Part shown: piece after piece, positions 33,001 through 43,896 of the stretch
How positions within the stretch are numbered: the first letter of the stretch is position 1
How the letters are laid out: every line of letters starts with the position of its first letter
Assembly (NCBI GenBank): GCA_958299035.1
Contig: CATQJL010000112.1
Span: 5,192,123 to 5,256,122, forward strand
Length of the DNA: 64,000 nucleotides
Direction of reading: 5' to 3'
From: Cylicocyclus nassatus
Lineage: Eukaryota > Nematoda > Chromadorea > Rhabditida > Strongylidae
Notes under the pieces: model-generated
What the model saw: only the letters and a program-made list of their open reading frames with translations
Told to the model about the DNA's origin: nothing
Databases searched by the model: none
Made by a program: the position numbers and the translations under genes

Positions 33001-33617
33001 CTTCTCGTGTCAGTCGGAACAGATGCGGCGGTACGTTTTCTAATAATTTCCATGTTCCGTAATCATTAAACCTGGGCATGATCGTAAGTGTCGAATATTG
33101 TTGTGCCGAACAGGTTGTTAGGTGGTCCTTTTATTGTCAGTACTCTTCGGCCTTACGTTTCGACGCTTTCGTCTTCATCAGAGGCCTGGAATGGTTCAAA
33201 GCTTCATCCGTAACTCCAGCCCATCAAACGTCTCTACCAGCCCTTGCCAGTTTTCGGCGCTTCCCCCAATCTAGTGCTATAAGAATTGTGCTGGCAAAAG
33301 ACATACCAGGGAACCACCGCTTCGTTAGATGTCCGTGCCGGATGTAGATGTTCGCGACGGACGACTGAGCTATACTGAGGGATGTCACATAAACAGTTAT
33401 AGCTCACATAATGATAAAAACGGAAGGAAATCAGCGGTTATGGATAAGCACTCGTTTTTGTTGTTCATTTCTGGATTCTTTGCAGAAATCCAGAACGATT
33501 CTAAGGCTTTCCTAGCCGAGATCTCTTTTTCAAGTGTTAGAATTGTGACTTTGATATCAAAGTCATCTCCACCATGCAATTCGTGCCTATGTCTGCCAAG
33601 CGGCGAAGCCAAATTCT
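30059..33617 (-). mobile_element. Penelope-like element with pseudo-LTRs
   Basis: A 575-bp segment occurs twice in direct orientation, 30059-30633 and 33043-33617, a spacing of 2984 bp, with no difference that I could see. Each copy holds the last ~70 codons of the ORF, the 3' untranslated region and the first ~12 codons of the next ORF, so the units sit head to tail. This is the pseudo-LTR arrangement typical of Penelope-like elements. The copies' identity suggests recent insertion. The element lies between a Helitron fragment (left) and an AATAATAAATAAAG spacer followed by an inverted fragment (right). Confidence 0.9.
30413..33079 (-). CDS. Penelope-like reverse transcriptase with GIY-YIG endonuclease
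   Basis: An intact 888-codon ORF. The N-terminal third is a basic region of the PLE type. The RT domain begins with SVSDKGGEFVIMP (about residues 316-330), then FDVTSLYTNV, YSQIRGLAMGQRLAPILA and the catalytic CRYIDDCCVA (about 567-576). A Cys-rich linker (CNTEQCMICPHGRMGDC, about 757-773, then CLKCNARYIG) leads into the GIY-YIG nuclease (ARYIGETGRTLGIRIKEH, about 790-807) with the downstream SPLGRH and E-containing helix. RT plus C-terminal GIY-YIG is diagnostic of EN+ Penelope-like elements. The nuclease nicks target DNA and primes reverse transcription. The absence of stops or frameshifts suggests that it may still be active. Confidence 0.95.
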   Translation of the reverse strand: MPRFNDYGTWKLLENVPPHLFRLTREALSLRQKAVAIRQSLLFLQRCKRHNIVPKFIEAKKIGYTCCLDENDAKIKKIYHSILNVIIVEKRRMLYSILLKCNCKEKACERLLPSQTWRKIKDGSKSICDSIRSNVKTRLIAKYDRLSNECHKNCLLDKSSSAYHRPEHLSSCNEKTGRVTVVGNAQVSSNIIELLSLGPSFSPAQNINAGLYRKVVGGLHKLRDLLRLKAKRASVQRHSAANEQRTLLTIPFPSSFYRQPEPNFCVDMKFRLLCSGVLEVLTKSERERQSNLSRNQWQGFKEIRELISNGSVRLSVSDKGGEFVIMPQELDRKITAAHLADATTYAVVSEKEYRAQCKKLSDAWITIAKSAGLADSLISRLKVTNPSCPVFYSLLKTHKLSEHEMNSMSAATYKIRPIISCVGGPTDRISWYLNKIVSQLLTKVPAHLSNAHEFVEQLRNAKFDSSTVIESFDVTSLYTNVQNDQALQALSEMLDKHADTMNMFGLSKAHTMALVKECLKCNIFRWSGTYYSQIRGLAMGQRLAPILAICFMSRIEEPVLARMPLMYCRYIDDCCVATSTQSEMDECFRILNQQSQCIKLTREIPRDGWLPYLNAQVKVTAGIVRVKWYRKESSKNILINVKSAHPASVKRAVIGNMFRTAMQMCNGEEERCESRRLATQIACSNGYHSSPHIHHRRNGNNIRADDKLPLCLPFISDKISAAIQKCIVRAQLQDDIMLVNIPNDNIKKQLVRNRLYDQYCNTEQCMICPHGRMGDCAKMGVVYQLECLKCNARYIGETGRTLGIRIKEHLSDKRRKNLASPLGRHRHELHGGDDFDIKVTILTLEKEISARKALESFWISAKNPEMNNKNECLSITADFLPFLSLCEL

Positions 33618-33631
33618 AAATAATAAATAAA

Positions 33632-33858
33632 GAATATCGAGCCCAATGTAAAAAACTTAGTGACGCATGGATTACGATTGCCAAATCTGCCGGACTTGCT
33701 GATAGTCTCATAAGCAGATTGAAAGTGACAAATCCATCATGTCCAGTTTTTTACAGCCTTTTGAAGACCCATAAGCTTTCCGAGCACGAAATGAACTCAA
33801 TGTCAGCGGCAACTTACAAAATTAGACCAATTATCAGTTGCGTAGGCGGCCCCACCAG
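33632..33858 (+). pseudogene. Inverted fragment of the Penelope-like RT
   Basis: The plus strand here matches the complement of 31804-32030, coding for the same segment (KKLSDAWITIAKSAGLADSL ... LLKTHKLSEHEMN). It is thus a piece of a second copy in the opposite orientation, joined to the first by the A/T-rich AATAATAAATAAAG spacer. It stops before the gap. Confidence 0.9.
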
Positions 33859-33882
33859 TACTCTGCGTTGATACCACTGCTT

Positions 33883-34382
33883 NNNNNNNNNNNNNNNNNN
33901 NNNNNNNNNNNNNNNNNNNNNNNNNNNNNNNNNNNNNNNNNNNNNNNNNNNNNNNNNNNNNNNNNNNNNNNNNNNNNNNNNNNNNNNNNNNNNNNNNNNN
34001 NNNNNNNNNNNNNNNNNNNNNNNNNNNNNNNNNNNNNNNNNNNNNNNNNNNNNNNNNNNNNNNNNNNNNNNNNNNNNNNNNNNNNNNNNNNNNNNNNNNN
34101 NNNNNNNNNNNNNNNNNNNNNNNNNNNNNNNNNNNNNNNNNNNNNNNNNNNNNNNNNNNNNNNNNNNNNNNNNNNNNNNNNNNNNNNNNNNNNNNNNNNN
34201 NNNNNNNNNNNNNNNNNNNNNNNNNNNNNNNNNNNNNNNNNNNNNNNNNNNNNNNNNNNNNNNNNNNNNNNNNNNNNNNNNNNNNNNNNNNNNNNNNNNN
34301 NNNNNNNNNNNNNNNNNNNNNNNNNNNNNNNNNNNNNNNNNNNNNNNNNNNNNNNNNNNNNNNNNNNNNNNNNNNNNNNNNN
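33883..34382. other. Assembly gap (500 N)
   Basis: Exactly 500 N. It falls beside a repeat that exists in two inverted copies, a likely reason for the assembly break. Confidence 0.98.
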
Positions 34383-35090
34383 ATACTGGATTAGTTTCTT
34401 GCAACGAGTGGATCTGTAGCTATAAAGTTGCCTACTCTTATGAGGTTCAAACCATACATAAGCTACAAAGAAAATATGATGAAGATTGAGCTTCAATCCA
34501 AACGTGACTCTGGTTGCTGGCGCCTTTTTGCGTTTTATCCAGTACCATTTACAACGAAATTGTACTCAAGCACCAGATCTTTGCCCTAGTATAGGAATAG
34601 GTTTACTACGGCTCAAGGATCAAAACAAGCAATGTTGACACGATCTGAAAATGCTACAAAAGTGCAGAGAACTACACATTTAGTCGATTTTTAAGCCAGT
34701 GTTGAAATGGGCGCTATCGAAGCCTTGGTATACGTATTCGAAGCCGATCACGAATATTGCACTCAGCGCGCACACAGTAGAGTCATTCGCTGTGTTGTGA
34801 TGGACACCGAAATTTACTTCTTGTCATCTATGAGTCTGTGGTCGACAGTAAATGCAATATATAAAAGCCTTCCTTTTTTGCCGGCAAGAATACCCTGTCT
34901 GCCAGGTTTGAATAATATTCGTAATCAGTACGTTAGGTGAACCCCCTAAACAGTTTCGTTTGAGAAATTGCTTTCAGTGTACACCTACCTGTACCGTAAT
35001 CTAGAAAAGTCGCCTCTACCGTAATCTCATGAAAAGGCGGAGTGAGCACTTTTCTCGTGTGGTCAGCGTAGAACCATCCAGTTGTAGCGA
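34383..35090. other. No recognisable gene
   Basis: AT-rich sequence without convincing exons or element ends. Confidence 0.4.
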
Positions 35091-35091
35091 G

Positions 35092-35300
35092 TCCATCATT
35101 TTTTTGGCGCATAAATCTCATATTTTCCGTGCCTACCACTTCCTTTCTGCCAACCATTCAATCGATTTGTTTTTGCCCAAAGCTTTCAGAAGAATCCATC
35201 ATTTTTTTTGGCGCATAAATCTCATATTTTTCATGCCCGCGATTTCCTTTCTGCCAACCAATCAATCAATTTATCTTTGCCCAAAGCTTTTAAAAGAACA
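35092..35300. repeat. 103-bp tandem duplication
   Basis: Two units begin at 35092 and 35195 with TCCATCATTTTTTTGGCGCA and end in CCCAAAGCTTT(C/T)A. They differ at about a dozen positions, so the duplication is not recent. Confidence 0.85.
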
Positions 35301-35479
35301 CGTTTACCTTACGTAGGGCATAGACCTTGTCATAATCCTATATCGAGTGAACTTTGCTGGAATGGTTATCTGGAGATTTTGATTTGCTGGTTGGAATTAT
35401 TAAACAAGGTTGTTTGCACTCAACGTTTGGGAACAATGTATATATAGTCAATCAAATACAGGGGTGGTGCATATTCTCT

Positions 35480-36214
35480 CTAAGGCCCATATGCACGTAC
35501 ATCCCCGTGGGGAGGGGAGGGGATCTGAGAGGGGAAGCGTCATATCTCGCTAGTCTACATATCTTTCTCCTTCTTTCTTTATCTTGTTTATGAAGTTTCT
35601 CATACACTGGTACCTGCGCATAACGGATGCCAGGTCACTGCCATACCAGATTAGATATTCACTATTTCGTCTGATCCCCTGGGGATCCCCAGGGGATCAC
35701 CTCACATTTTCAAAGTCATTTCATCTTCCTGAAAACTCAATGAAAACGCTGGCAAAATGTGCTGAAGATATACTACGATACTGCTGAGCATGTTCTCGAC
35801 AGAAGAAATGGAATCTAAAGATTTTGATTTTTTCGATAATCCCTGGCTCGCGAGGTTCATCGAAATTTTTGATATCTTAAGATTTCACTCATTTCTACCA
35901 CAAGCAAGTTTAGAACTGCTGTAGTATTTCCCCAGAACAATTTTAGAGCATTTTCATTAAGTTTTCAGGAAGATAAAGGACTTTGAAAATGCGAGGTGAT
36001 CCCCTGGGGATCCCCAGGGGATCAGACAAAATATTGAATATCTGATCTTGTATGACAGTAACCTGGCATCCGTTATGTGCAGGTATCAGTGTATGAGAAC
36101 CTTCAAAAGCAAGACAGAGAAAAACGAAGAAAGATATGAAAACTAGCGAGATATGATGCTTCCCCTCTCAGATCCCCTCCCCTCCCTGCGGGGATGTACG
36201 TGCATACGGGCCTA
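35480..36214. mobile_element. Fold-back element with GATCCCC palindromes (~735 bp)
   Basis: The left end CTAAGGCCCATATGCACGTA is mirrored at the right by TACGTGCATACGGGCCTAAG. The arms pair over more than 200 bp. Each arm also contains the self-complementary GATCCCCTGGGGATCC run (about 35673-35699 and 35998-36022). No TSD could be confirmed and no ORF is encoded. Confidence 0.8.
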
Positions 36215-36430
36215 AGTTTAAGTAAGATTTGTTTCAATTGTTGGTGAGCGTATCAAGCACTGTGTTTAGGTACCGGCACCTGCTCTTCATTCACGGCGGA
36301 CGTTTGCGCTCGTATTCGGAATATGGATTGAAAAGTTGCTGTGTCTAACTCATTTGGAGAATTCGGAATTAGGATACTTTTCATAGTTTTGTATGTTATA
36401 TTTTCTTAGATTAGATAACTTTCAAACAGT

Positions 36431-36568
36431 TATAAGCTCCTGCAAGACGAAGGCGGTTGGTTCGAGGCGCGACGTGGCTGTGACGCGGCTGTGACGCTGC
36501 TGTGACGCAGCCATGTCGCAGCCGCGTTGCACATTGAACCGACCGCCTTCGTCTTGCAGGAGCTTATA
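36431..36568. repeat. Small palindromic element (138 bp)
   Basis: TATAAGCTCCTGCAAGACGA at the left is repeated inverted at the right, with a GC-rich middle (GTGACGCGGCTGTGACG...). It resembles in layout the element at 51915-52075 (GGCTGCTGCnTGACGAAGG ends). Both are probably miniature fold-back elements. Confidence 0.7.
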
Positions 36569-37490
36569 CCTAGTCATATCCCATTTATAATAGGCAGCAT
36601 GCAAACCCCCTGTAAACCTCATTGTCATAACTCACTACTGATGACTCTGCACCTTGAAGTCTAACTCAATTTATTGAGATTCTCAGTTACTAGGGATTGA
36701 TCGAGTTTTCTATCAAAGTAATAAATCTTCTAATTTATCACATAGCCTTATTGGTAGATGGTTGTTTCTAGAAATAACATTTTCCTGCTTGTACAGATGG
36801 TGAACATCACACTACACTGCCAGTAGGCACCTGTGGACAAATGACACAGAAGCAATGTCATGCGTATGTTTTGCCGTTTAAATACGCAATCGGAGGCGCT
36901 GTCAAGTCTAACGAGTTAATTAGTCTCGGGACTTGATCCCTCTACCCTGTTGTATTCAGGGCCCGGCACGAGGTGGGCAAACGGGGTTTTCCAAAACGAA
37001 TTCCCCTTTGATCCCAATAGTTTTTACGAATACCCCCTTAAGCCCAAAAATGACGCTTTGTGCTTGTGCAACGAGAACACCGGCCACACTTCGCCTAAAA
37101 GCGCTTAAAAGTGCCCAAAATGCTCAAATTCCTTTAATTACTCCTCACCTGTATCAAGAAAGAAAACAGGAAGAACGATAAACAAGGAAAATGATGAAGG
37201 AATGGAAAAATATCAAAGTAACGCAGTCATAGGACTGAGATACGCCGTTCCCGCGCGTATCGATTGACTGGGGCGCGCTTTCCATCTTAGAAAGCTAGGC
37301 TGCTGATGCGATTTTGGGCTCTAACCAAGACAAGAGGAGGAGTTTTGAAACCAAAATCTCAACATATAGTAAACTTTAGGTGCACAACACATTTATGCAA
37401 AAATTTTGAAAAAGTTATGTGAATTGAGAGTTTTGCCCACCTCAGGTGGACATTAGGTCGGCAATTGCCGACCTAATTTGGAAATTAGTC

Positions 37491-37900
37491 AAAGGCAGTG
37501 GCTCGGCAAATCTCAACCTAGTCAAATTTGCGCTTACGCGAGGTTTTTCTATACGCTGATCCCAATAATCCACTTTTCAAAGCTTGAAAACGGCGAAAAT
37601 AAGCGTTTTTCAATACCCTTCCCTTTGAAATTGGACGAGTGGAGCCAGGCCGATGACGCTGAATAGTTGCCGGACCCAATGATTATAGTGTTGCAGCGGG
37701 CAGCCTCCAATGGTGAGAAGAAAATCTCCAACTCGTCCAGATGCGTGTAAGATTGGCCTGCGCGTGTAAATTTGAGAGCGATTTTCTCGGCAGGGAAAGC
37801 ATGCTTTGCAACCGGGATTGCACTGTTTTCATACTTGAGCGAAGAAGAACCTACCGCTTTAAAATCCTGAGTTGTTGGATTTTGCCGATCCACTGCCTTT
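37491..37900. mobile_element. AAAGGCAGT-family MITE (~410 bp)
   Basis: The left end AAAGGCAGTGGCTCGGCAAA is mirrored by TTTTGCCGATCCACTGCCTTT on the right. It is the same family as 28868-29215, 39850-40243 and 42274-43124. It lies within the larger hAT element. Confidence 0.75.
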
Positions 37901-37955
37901 AAGCACGCTCTTCATTCACATGAGTTTTTCATAATATTTCATACTTTGTTACTTA

Positions 37956-38859
37956 GGGTGCCTTCATACCGCGCCGGCAGCCGCCGCTAGCAGCCCGTAG
38001 CAGCCGCCAGCAGCCGCCAGCAGCCCGTAGCAGCCGCCAGCAGCCGCCAGCAGCCCGCAGCAGCCCGCAGCAGCCGCTGGCCGCTTTTGTTAAAGAGGCG
38101 CAAAATCATCAGAATCATCAGAATCTTACTACTTTGAGTGCTCCTGCCTACGCTTTTCATCTTACACGCTTTTTCTTCTGTTACCGCCAGTGTGTAGCTC
38201 GACTTTGCATATTACATTTGTGTTCATTGTTCTGCTGCCGCACAGCGCATCCTATCGGTGCCCAAATTTCACTTTTGCAAACTGTCTTGTCTAAAACGAA
38301 TGTGAGTCATTGTCAAAATTGAGAGAACCCACCCGCGAATCAACTCGGCGAAATTGCGAAGTAGTAGAATGCAATGCAGATATGCACCGATAGTCAAGAA
38401 AAACATTGAAGCAAAAGCATACTCAAAAAGTAAACAAATTGCACACCTGCAGGAACTGGACGCATTCAAAGTCAGAAAAAGTCACACCGGAAAGAATCTT
38501 TTGCAAACTATGGTTCAAAACAGGATGACCATGGGCGGCATTGTGATAAAATGGACACAAATATGATTTGTGAGATCGAACTACCCACTGGCAACAACAG
38601 AAGAATAGGCAGGAGCACTTAAAGTAGTTTTTTTAATGATTCTGCGCTTCTATAACAAAAGCGGCCAGTGGCGGCTACGGGCTGCTGCGGGCTGCTGGCG
38701 GCTGCTGGCGGCTGCTACGGGCTGCTGGCGGCTGCTGGCGGCTGCTACGGGCTGCTACGGGCTGCTGGCGGCTGCTGGCGGCTGCTACGGGCTGCTGGCG
38801 GCTGCTGGCGGCTGCTACGGGCTGCTAGCGGCGGCTGCCGGCGCGGTATGAAGGCACCC
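37956..38859. mobile_element. PIF/Harbinger-like MITE with GC-rich tandem-repeat arms (904 bp)
   Basis: The inverted repeat starts GGGTGCCTTCATACCGCGCC at both ends and is flanked by TTA (37953-37955, 38860-38862). A 3-bp TTA duplication with a GGG start is typical of PIF/Harbinger. Each ~130-180-bp arm is almost wholly made of 10-bp steps CAGCCGCCAG / CAGCCCGTAG (reverse in the right arm). The middle 550 bp is AT-rich without a credible gene. Ala/Gly/Leu-rich ORFs across the right arm come from the repeat. Confidence 0.85.
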
Positions 38860-39849
38860 TTAGTCCTATTGCGCTTATACACACCGAGTTCCGCGCGATT
38901 TCGTCACCTCTGCGTTGCAAACGAGCCATTTTTCCATTTCTTTGGTAGCGGGAAATTTTCAGAAAAAAGCTTACCACAACAATGAAACTTTTGAGTTAAG
39001 CCCTGCAGGCCCGTGTTCATGTATCTACCAAGTTTCATACCGTATGGTCATCTGTGCGCTGCAAACAAGCCATTTGAATTCACAACTTCATTTACCAGTT
39101 TTGCAAATTTTTTGGAAAAAATGCTTGTTACTCCTCCCATTCACATAAGTTTTTCATAATACTTCATACTTTGTTTCTACAAGCCTCTCTTCGTTCGCTT
39201 ACATAGTTTGGTGCTGTATCGTTACTCCTGAATTGGGAACTGATCATCTAATCATGCTATTCAACGGCATCGCTCATGCGACGTCGCACACGCGGCAATT
39301 AGCGGCAACGCGGCGTAGCGCGCACGAACTCTGCTGTGTGTTAAGGTTTATGAAAACTGTCTCCCAATGAATTAGATGCAAAAGGTAAGCATGATTCGAG
39401 CTTCTTTTGCTTGCACTTGGAATCTTCTTCCGGGGCTCCGCCCCGGATCCCGCGAAAACGATATCCCCTTTGCTTTTTGGCCCCAAAACGATTTCCAGCT
39501 TGTCATTTGCCCACCTCGTGCCGGGCCCTGGTTGTACTGCATCTTAACAGAAGAGTTCTTGACTAGATGATTTTATCATTATAGCATATATATAAAAATG
39601 GGGGACATAATTGGGGAGGGGACCACCGAGCACCCGGGGAGTGCCAGCTCATCTGGAGATTCTGGGCACCGCCCAGTTGGCGTGGAGACTGTCGGACCAT
39701 CTAATTACTCTGCGTCTCGACAGCGCCACATTCTCTTTTTTTTCTGGTGAAAATCCGGAATCCATTTCAAAGAAGGTTCATACAGAACAATTAATACTTG
39801 AGTGTATTTAGCGGAAGCAGGTAGCGTCTATTCGCTCCCCCTTCTTTAC

Positions 39850-40243
39850 TTAAAGGCAGTTTCTCGGCAGAATTTCGTTTTCCGCTCACCTTTTCGGAGC
39901 CTCCTCGCCTTGAGTGACAGAAATGAGCTTTTTCGGAAGCTTTACAGGTCCACATTCAGTGAAGATACGCCGGACGTCTTCCGCGCCCCGCCTCCATAGT
40001 TTCGGGCCCCGCCTACTTGCACGTATTCACACCGTATGCACACCGTACCCATCTCGGCGGCAATTGGATTATTGGCTCCAGCGGCCACTTTCGCGACCCG
40101 CCCAAACAGCACTTTCACATCTGGAAAAGTAGATTATTGATATCTTTTGAAGCTGCAAAGCACAATTTTGGTCTTAGCTCATCAAGGGGAGCCGAGAACG
40201 ATAAACATCCCAAAGTTATTATTCTGCTGAGCCGCTGCCTTTA
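39850..40243. mobile_element. AAAGGCAGT-family MITE (~394 bp)
   Basis: The left end TTAAAGGCAGTTTCTCGGCA is mirrored by TGCTGAGCCGCTGCCTTTAA on the right. Internally it is GC-richer than its surroundings. It has no ORF. Confidence 0.75.
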
Positions 40244-40624
40244 ATGTTGAAACATCAGGGGCGTATTTATCACTCCTATATAGAAAGGGGTTCCTGTATG
40301 GTAACAGCCCGTACAGGCGCGGGCGCTGCCGCTTGCGATAGAAAAATCTAAGCTGATGATCGCGCACCTGTCTATTAGAGAATATGGTCCGATCTGGCAA
40401 GTTTGACAATGTCGGGCATGGCAGTCGGGCAGCAGAGCCCGATCTTGACAGGTCGGGCTAGGCTGCTGCTGTGCCTGACACGGCCAAACTTGCTACATCG
40501 GACCACATTCCAAAGTTTTGAATCACGGAAGCGGCGCTCTCGCCTGTCCGGGCACTCGCCCCGAACAGCGAGTGGGAGATTGGTTAACACCGCCCTAGGA
40601 TCGTCTTAAGCCAAGGGTCAATCC

Positions 40625-41110
40625 ATATAGGCAAAACTTCGCTCGGCTTCTATGATGGCCTGAGCGGCGATCATTTCGGAGGGCTAGATGCCGGTTTTTA
40701 TGCTATTGGCATCCGACTGGACGCTGCTCCATACTTGTATGAGGTCCCGAGAAAGTAATTCTTTACTTCAACGAACGCATATTTTGCTGGAGATTGGTGC
40801 TCCAGCAGGATAACACACCTGCGCACAAGACGAAGATCGTTCAAATGGCACAAGTTCAGCGGTAGGACATCGTTACTCCTACAGAATGGCTTCCGTATTT
40901 ACCGAATTTGAATACCCTTGACTGCAGCGGCGTGATCGGCCGTTGAGGTCAAGCCTGCGCCCATTTACGCAAAACTGTAGAGTCTATGTAACGTGCTCTT
41001 TAAAATGCATAAGAGAAAATAAGCTAGGGTGCCCTTGTGCCATCGTAGACAGCTTTCCCAGGCATCTTCGCGCTGTGTTCGCGACATAGGAGGGATCTTT
41101 GTTATGAAGC
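40625..41110 (+). pseudogene. Tc1/mariner transposase remnant
   Basis: Fragments of the C-terminal half of a Tc1/mariner transposase are readable across frames: WRLVLQQDNTPAHKTKIVQ (40790-40845; the D of the QQDNxPxH motif is the second catalytic residue), then LPNLNTLDCS where 'SPDLNPxD' is expected (about 40898-40928), and near 41045-41100 a VDSFPRHLRAVF-like C-terminal stretch. There are stops and frame changes throughout. It shows that autonomous mariner elements, a plausible source for the many TA-flanked MITEs here, once existed in this genome. Confidence 0.7.
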
Positions 41111-41119
41111 TCTTTATAT

Positions 41120-42270
41120 AGTAGAAGTGTTTGTGAGTGTGAGTGTTTTGGACAGAAGGTATTGCTCAAATGGAGTGCTCTGATAATCAACATTCGACCA
41201 TTTGAGCGTTTCTGATGATTTTTGTGCTAATGCTAATGCATTCAATTTTTCAACTCAAAAACGCTTATAACTCGACGTTTAGAGGCGCTCGGCAGATAAC
41301 GAAGACAGATTTGGAATCAGCGTTCGATGCTCTTTATAGTACAATTTCATGTGAAAAGGCCACTTCGACCAAGCGGACCTTTCTTGTAAGGAACAAAATA
41401 GAGAAGAAAATTAGTTCGAAAAACAAAGTCAGGGCCAGAAACACTTTTTTACTCACCCTAGACGTAGCGCAAGCGGTGCCTTATGCCAAACTGCGATTCA
41501 TCTTATTTTTTACGCCGAAATGAATAGATGTCATGCAAAACCACAGATAAATTGATAAGGCGAGTTTGATGCACATCTTTCTTCAGTTTTTGATTTTTTT
41601 TAAAAGGAATCCAAAACTTCCTAACATTTTGCGTGGCAGGATTTCGGCATTAAACTGAAAGATCTTCACTCCAATCTATACATTAGTGTCAGAGATTGAT
41701 GTTCGCTTCAGCACTCTCGAGCAATTTCCAAGAACGTATACGAGGGAACTCAAAAAATTGGCTTCTATTTCCCGTAATATACTTACCTATTGCGCTCGAA
41801 GTACAAAGGATATCGTAATCGCTGCAGAAACACCTTGGTGCATTACTCGTCTGCGGAAACTCGCAAAAAAAATTCTATAATAATATAATAATAATATAAA
41901 TTCTATACTATTCTATAATTCCGTTGCATTGCTTTTACAAAGTATTTGTAGGACAAGCAGTGCAACGTCATCCATACAGCGGCAATGAAGCAGCGGCTTT
42001 TGCTCCAATACAGGAGCTTCTACCTTGGACATAAAAGCAATGGTAGAAAATGTTGCAGCCTCTCATTTCCAGATATTGAGCCAGAAAATAGACGAGCCTT
42101 TCTTCCGAATGTATGGCGTAGCTCGACCAAAGCAACTGTTTGGAATTTATCACTTATTCACTTCAAAAAACCTTGGTAGCTAAGGAGTGCTTTGGCCAAA
42201 ACCAGGCCTTCATCTCGGTTTTTATTTGAATTTTGGATTTTGTCAGTCGATGAGCAAAAGAGGCTCGCTT
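41120..42270. other. No gene; one interspersed repeat
   Basis: 41265-41400 is a copy of the repeat at 21135-21330 (CAGATTTGGAATCAGCGTTC). The rest is unrecognised AT-rich sequence. Confidence 0.4.
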
Positions 42271-42273
42271 TGC

Positions 42274-43124
42274 TTAAAGGCAGTAGGTCGGCAAAATGAG
42301 ACCCGTGGCAAAACAAGGTCACAGGGTAGGAGCTCCTATAATGGAACCTATGGGCCAAAGTTCGATCTTTCTCTGCCACTAATAAACGTAGCGCCGTGGA
42401 AGCGGCTTACTCAACGGTAGAGACACGGTGGTATAGCATCATTTATTATAACGACCAGCAATACTGTGACAGATAATGATTTATTGGCACGAAAACATGA
42501 ATGAATCACAGAGGTCTGATGAAGTCAAGGAAGGCAGGTGGTTCGGGTGAAGGCTGCATCAGCCGCTTGGTAGCTGACAGCAGCGGCTTGGGACTGGAAA
42601 TCCTCATTATGATCACCGTGGTGACTTATGTATCATATTGCAGAATGCGTGTCATCCTCATATCTGCAACAATTGATCTTATTCACATAACATACTTATC
42701 CTTTATCTGTGCCTTATATCTTGTTCTCACAACACAGCTTTATCGTTTGCATTCCTATGCACATACGCTTACACACTTCTAACCTCCGAAATTTCAAAGC
42801 GAAAGCAGCGCTCATCTCCTGTCCTCTCCGAAACCGCCCACCCCATGGACGAGTGAACGCGAAGCCCGTCATGGCGAAGACGCAGAGTCGTTGCGGGACC
42901 TCATGCTTATAGCATTGCGGCTGGCGCTCTGACCGCGGAAGTCACTCGTCCATGGGGTGGGCGGGTTCGGAAAGGACAGGAGATGAGCGCTACTTTCGCT
43001 TTGGAATTTCGGGGTTAGAAGTGGCAGAGAAAGATCGAACTTTGGCCCATAGGTGCCATTATGGGGCTCCTACCCTTGACCTTGTTTTGCCACGGGTCTC
43101 ATTCTGCCGACCCACTGCCTTTAA
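42274..43124. mobile_element. AAAGGCAGT-family fold-back MITE (851 bp)
   Basis: Ends TTAAAGGCAGTAGGTCGGCA and ...TGCCGACCCACTGCCTTTAA; inverted arms of ~150 bp (GAACTTTGGCCCATAGGT region at both ends). A second mirrored pair in the interior, GGACAGGAGATGAGCGC (42970s) and GCGCTCATCTCCTGTCC (42809-42825), plus CCATGGACGAGTGA/TCACTCGTCCATGG, brings most of the element into one hairpin. No ORF. Confidence 0.8.
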
Positions 43125-43129
43125 TGACA

Positions 43130-43890
43130 GCGTACACACACAGCTGTGCCAAACTGGATCAATTTCATGACAATTGAGTGACTGGATTTCAAGAATGGAT
43201 TTGTAGATATGACTTTCAAATAGTTGCCTTTCTATTTATGAATATGGACGTCACATAAGCTAGACTCACATCAACGCACTATTCCAGATCTATCATAGAA
43301 ATAACTTCCTACATGGTGTGGCTATATATCAATTCAGTAGAATGAATCAAAGATGATTAGGAGAATGGGACGAATCTAACTCAACAACAAACATGCTTTG
43401 ATGACCTTGAAGAGTCGGAGATCAACAGTGATCGGGTCTTCTGTAGTAAGTGCGGCTTGAAAACGTGCCTGTGCAAAGAAGTGAGTTGTGAAATTCGAGT
43501 GTATATTTGACGATCACATCCTCTTGATTTTGTTTGAATATAAAGTTGTCCCGAGGCTTGCTTTGCAAAAACCTTGAATTTTGCGTTCCAGTAAAATTGT
43601 AGGCCAGCACACTACAGAGAGTAGATTGCGGATCATTGCAAAATCGTGAAATTAGTGAGCAAATGTAGTTCTTTGGATACATTTATGAGAGTAAAGCAGC
43701 TGCACAAACGTTTCTACATGTAGACAGACATCATCTGCTCGATACGCATGTCATTTTTGCCTCTGCGGCAGTTTTATACCGCGTCAAAGTAAAATTGCTC
43801 ACTAATCTCCTTTTCAAAAAATTTTAACTCAAACGCACTGCTTTGTCCTTAAGGTTACGAACGCAATTCATGTCTGTTAGCTCTCTCCTT
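43130..43890. other. No recognisable gene; likely 5' flank of DAD1 gene
   Basis: AT-rich sequence upstream of the DAD1 exon 1. No TATA box or upstream exon can be fixed. The TTTTTTAG directly before the ATG at 43897 could be a trans-splice acceptor or the end of an undetected intron. Confidence 0.4.
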
Positions 43891-43896
43891 TTTTAG

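Larger units (their letters stand above)
36957..39530. mobile_element. hAT element with CAGGGCCCGGCACGAGGT ends, carrying nested insertions (2574 bp)
   Basis: The inverted terminus CAGGGCCCGGCACGAGGTGG is present at both ends. The 8-bp flanks are GTTGTATT (36949-36956) and GTTGTACT (39531-39538), differing at one base. Two small relatives of the same family lie at 61545-61787 and 61860-62123. Inside this copy are an AAAGGCAGT-family MITE (37491-37900), an element with a TTA duplication (37956-38859), and a 26-bp perfect palindrome ATTAGGTCGGCAA/TTGCCGACCTAAT at 37452-37477. No transposase ORF remains. Confidence 0.85.

Noticed and set aside
33814..34496. Long ORFs over the second gap
   Set aside because: They are translated from N; not sequence.
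38636..38985. Ala/Gly/Leu-rich ORFs
   Set aside because: They come from the 10-bp tandem repeats in the right arm of the TTA-flanked element.
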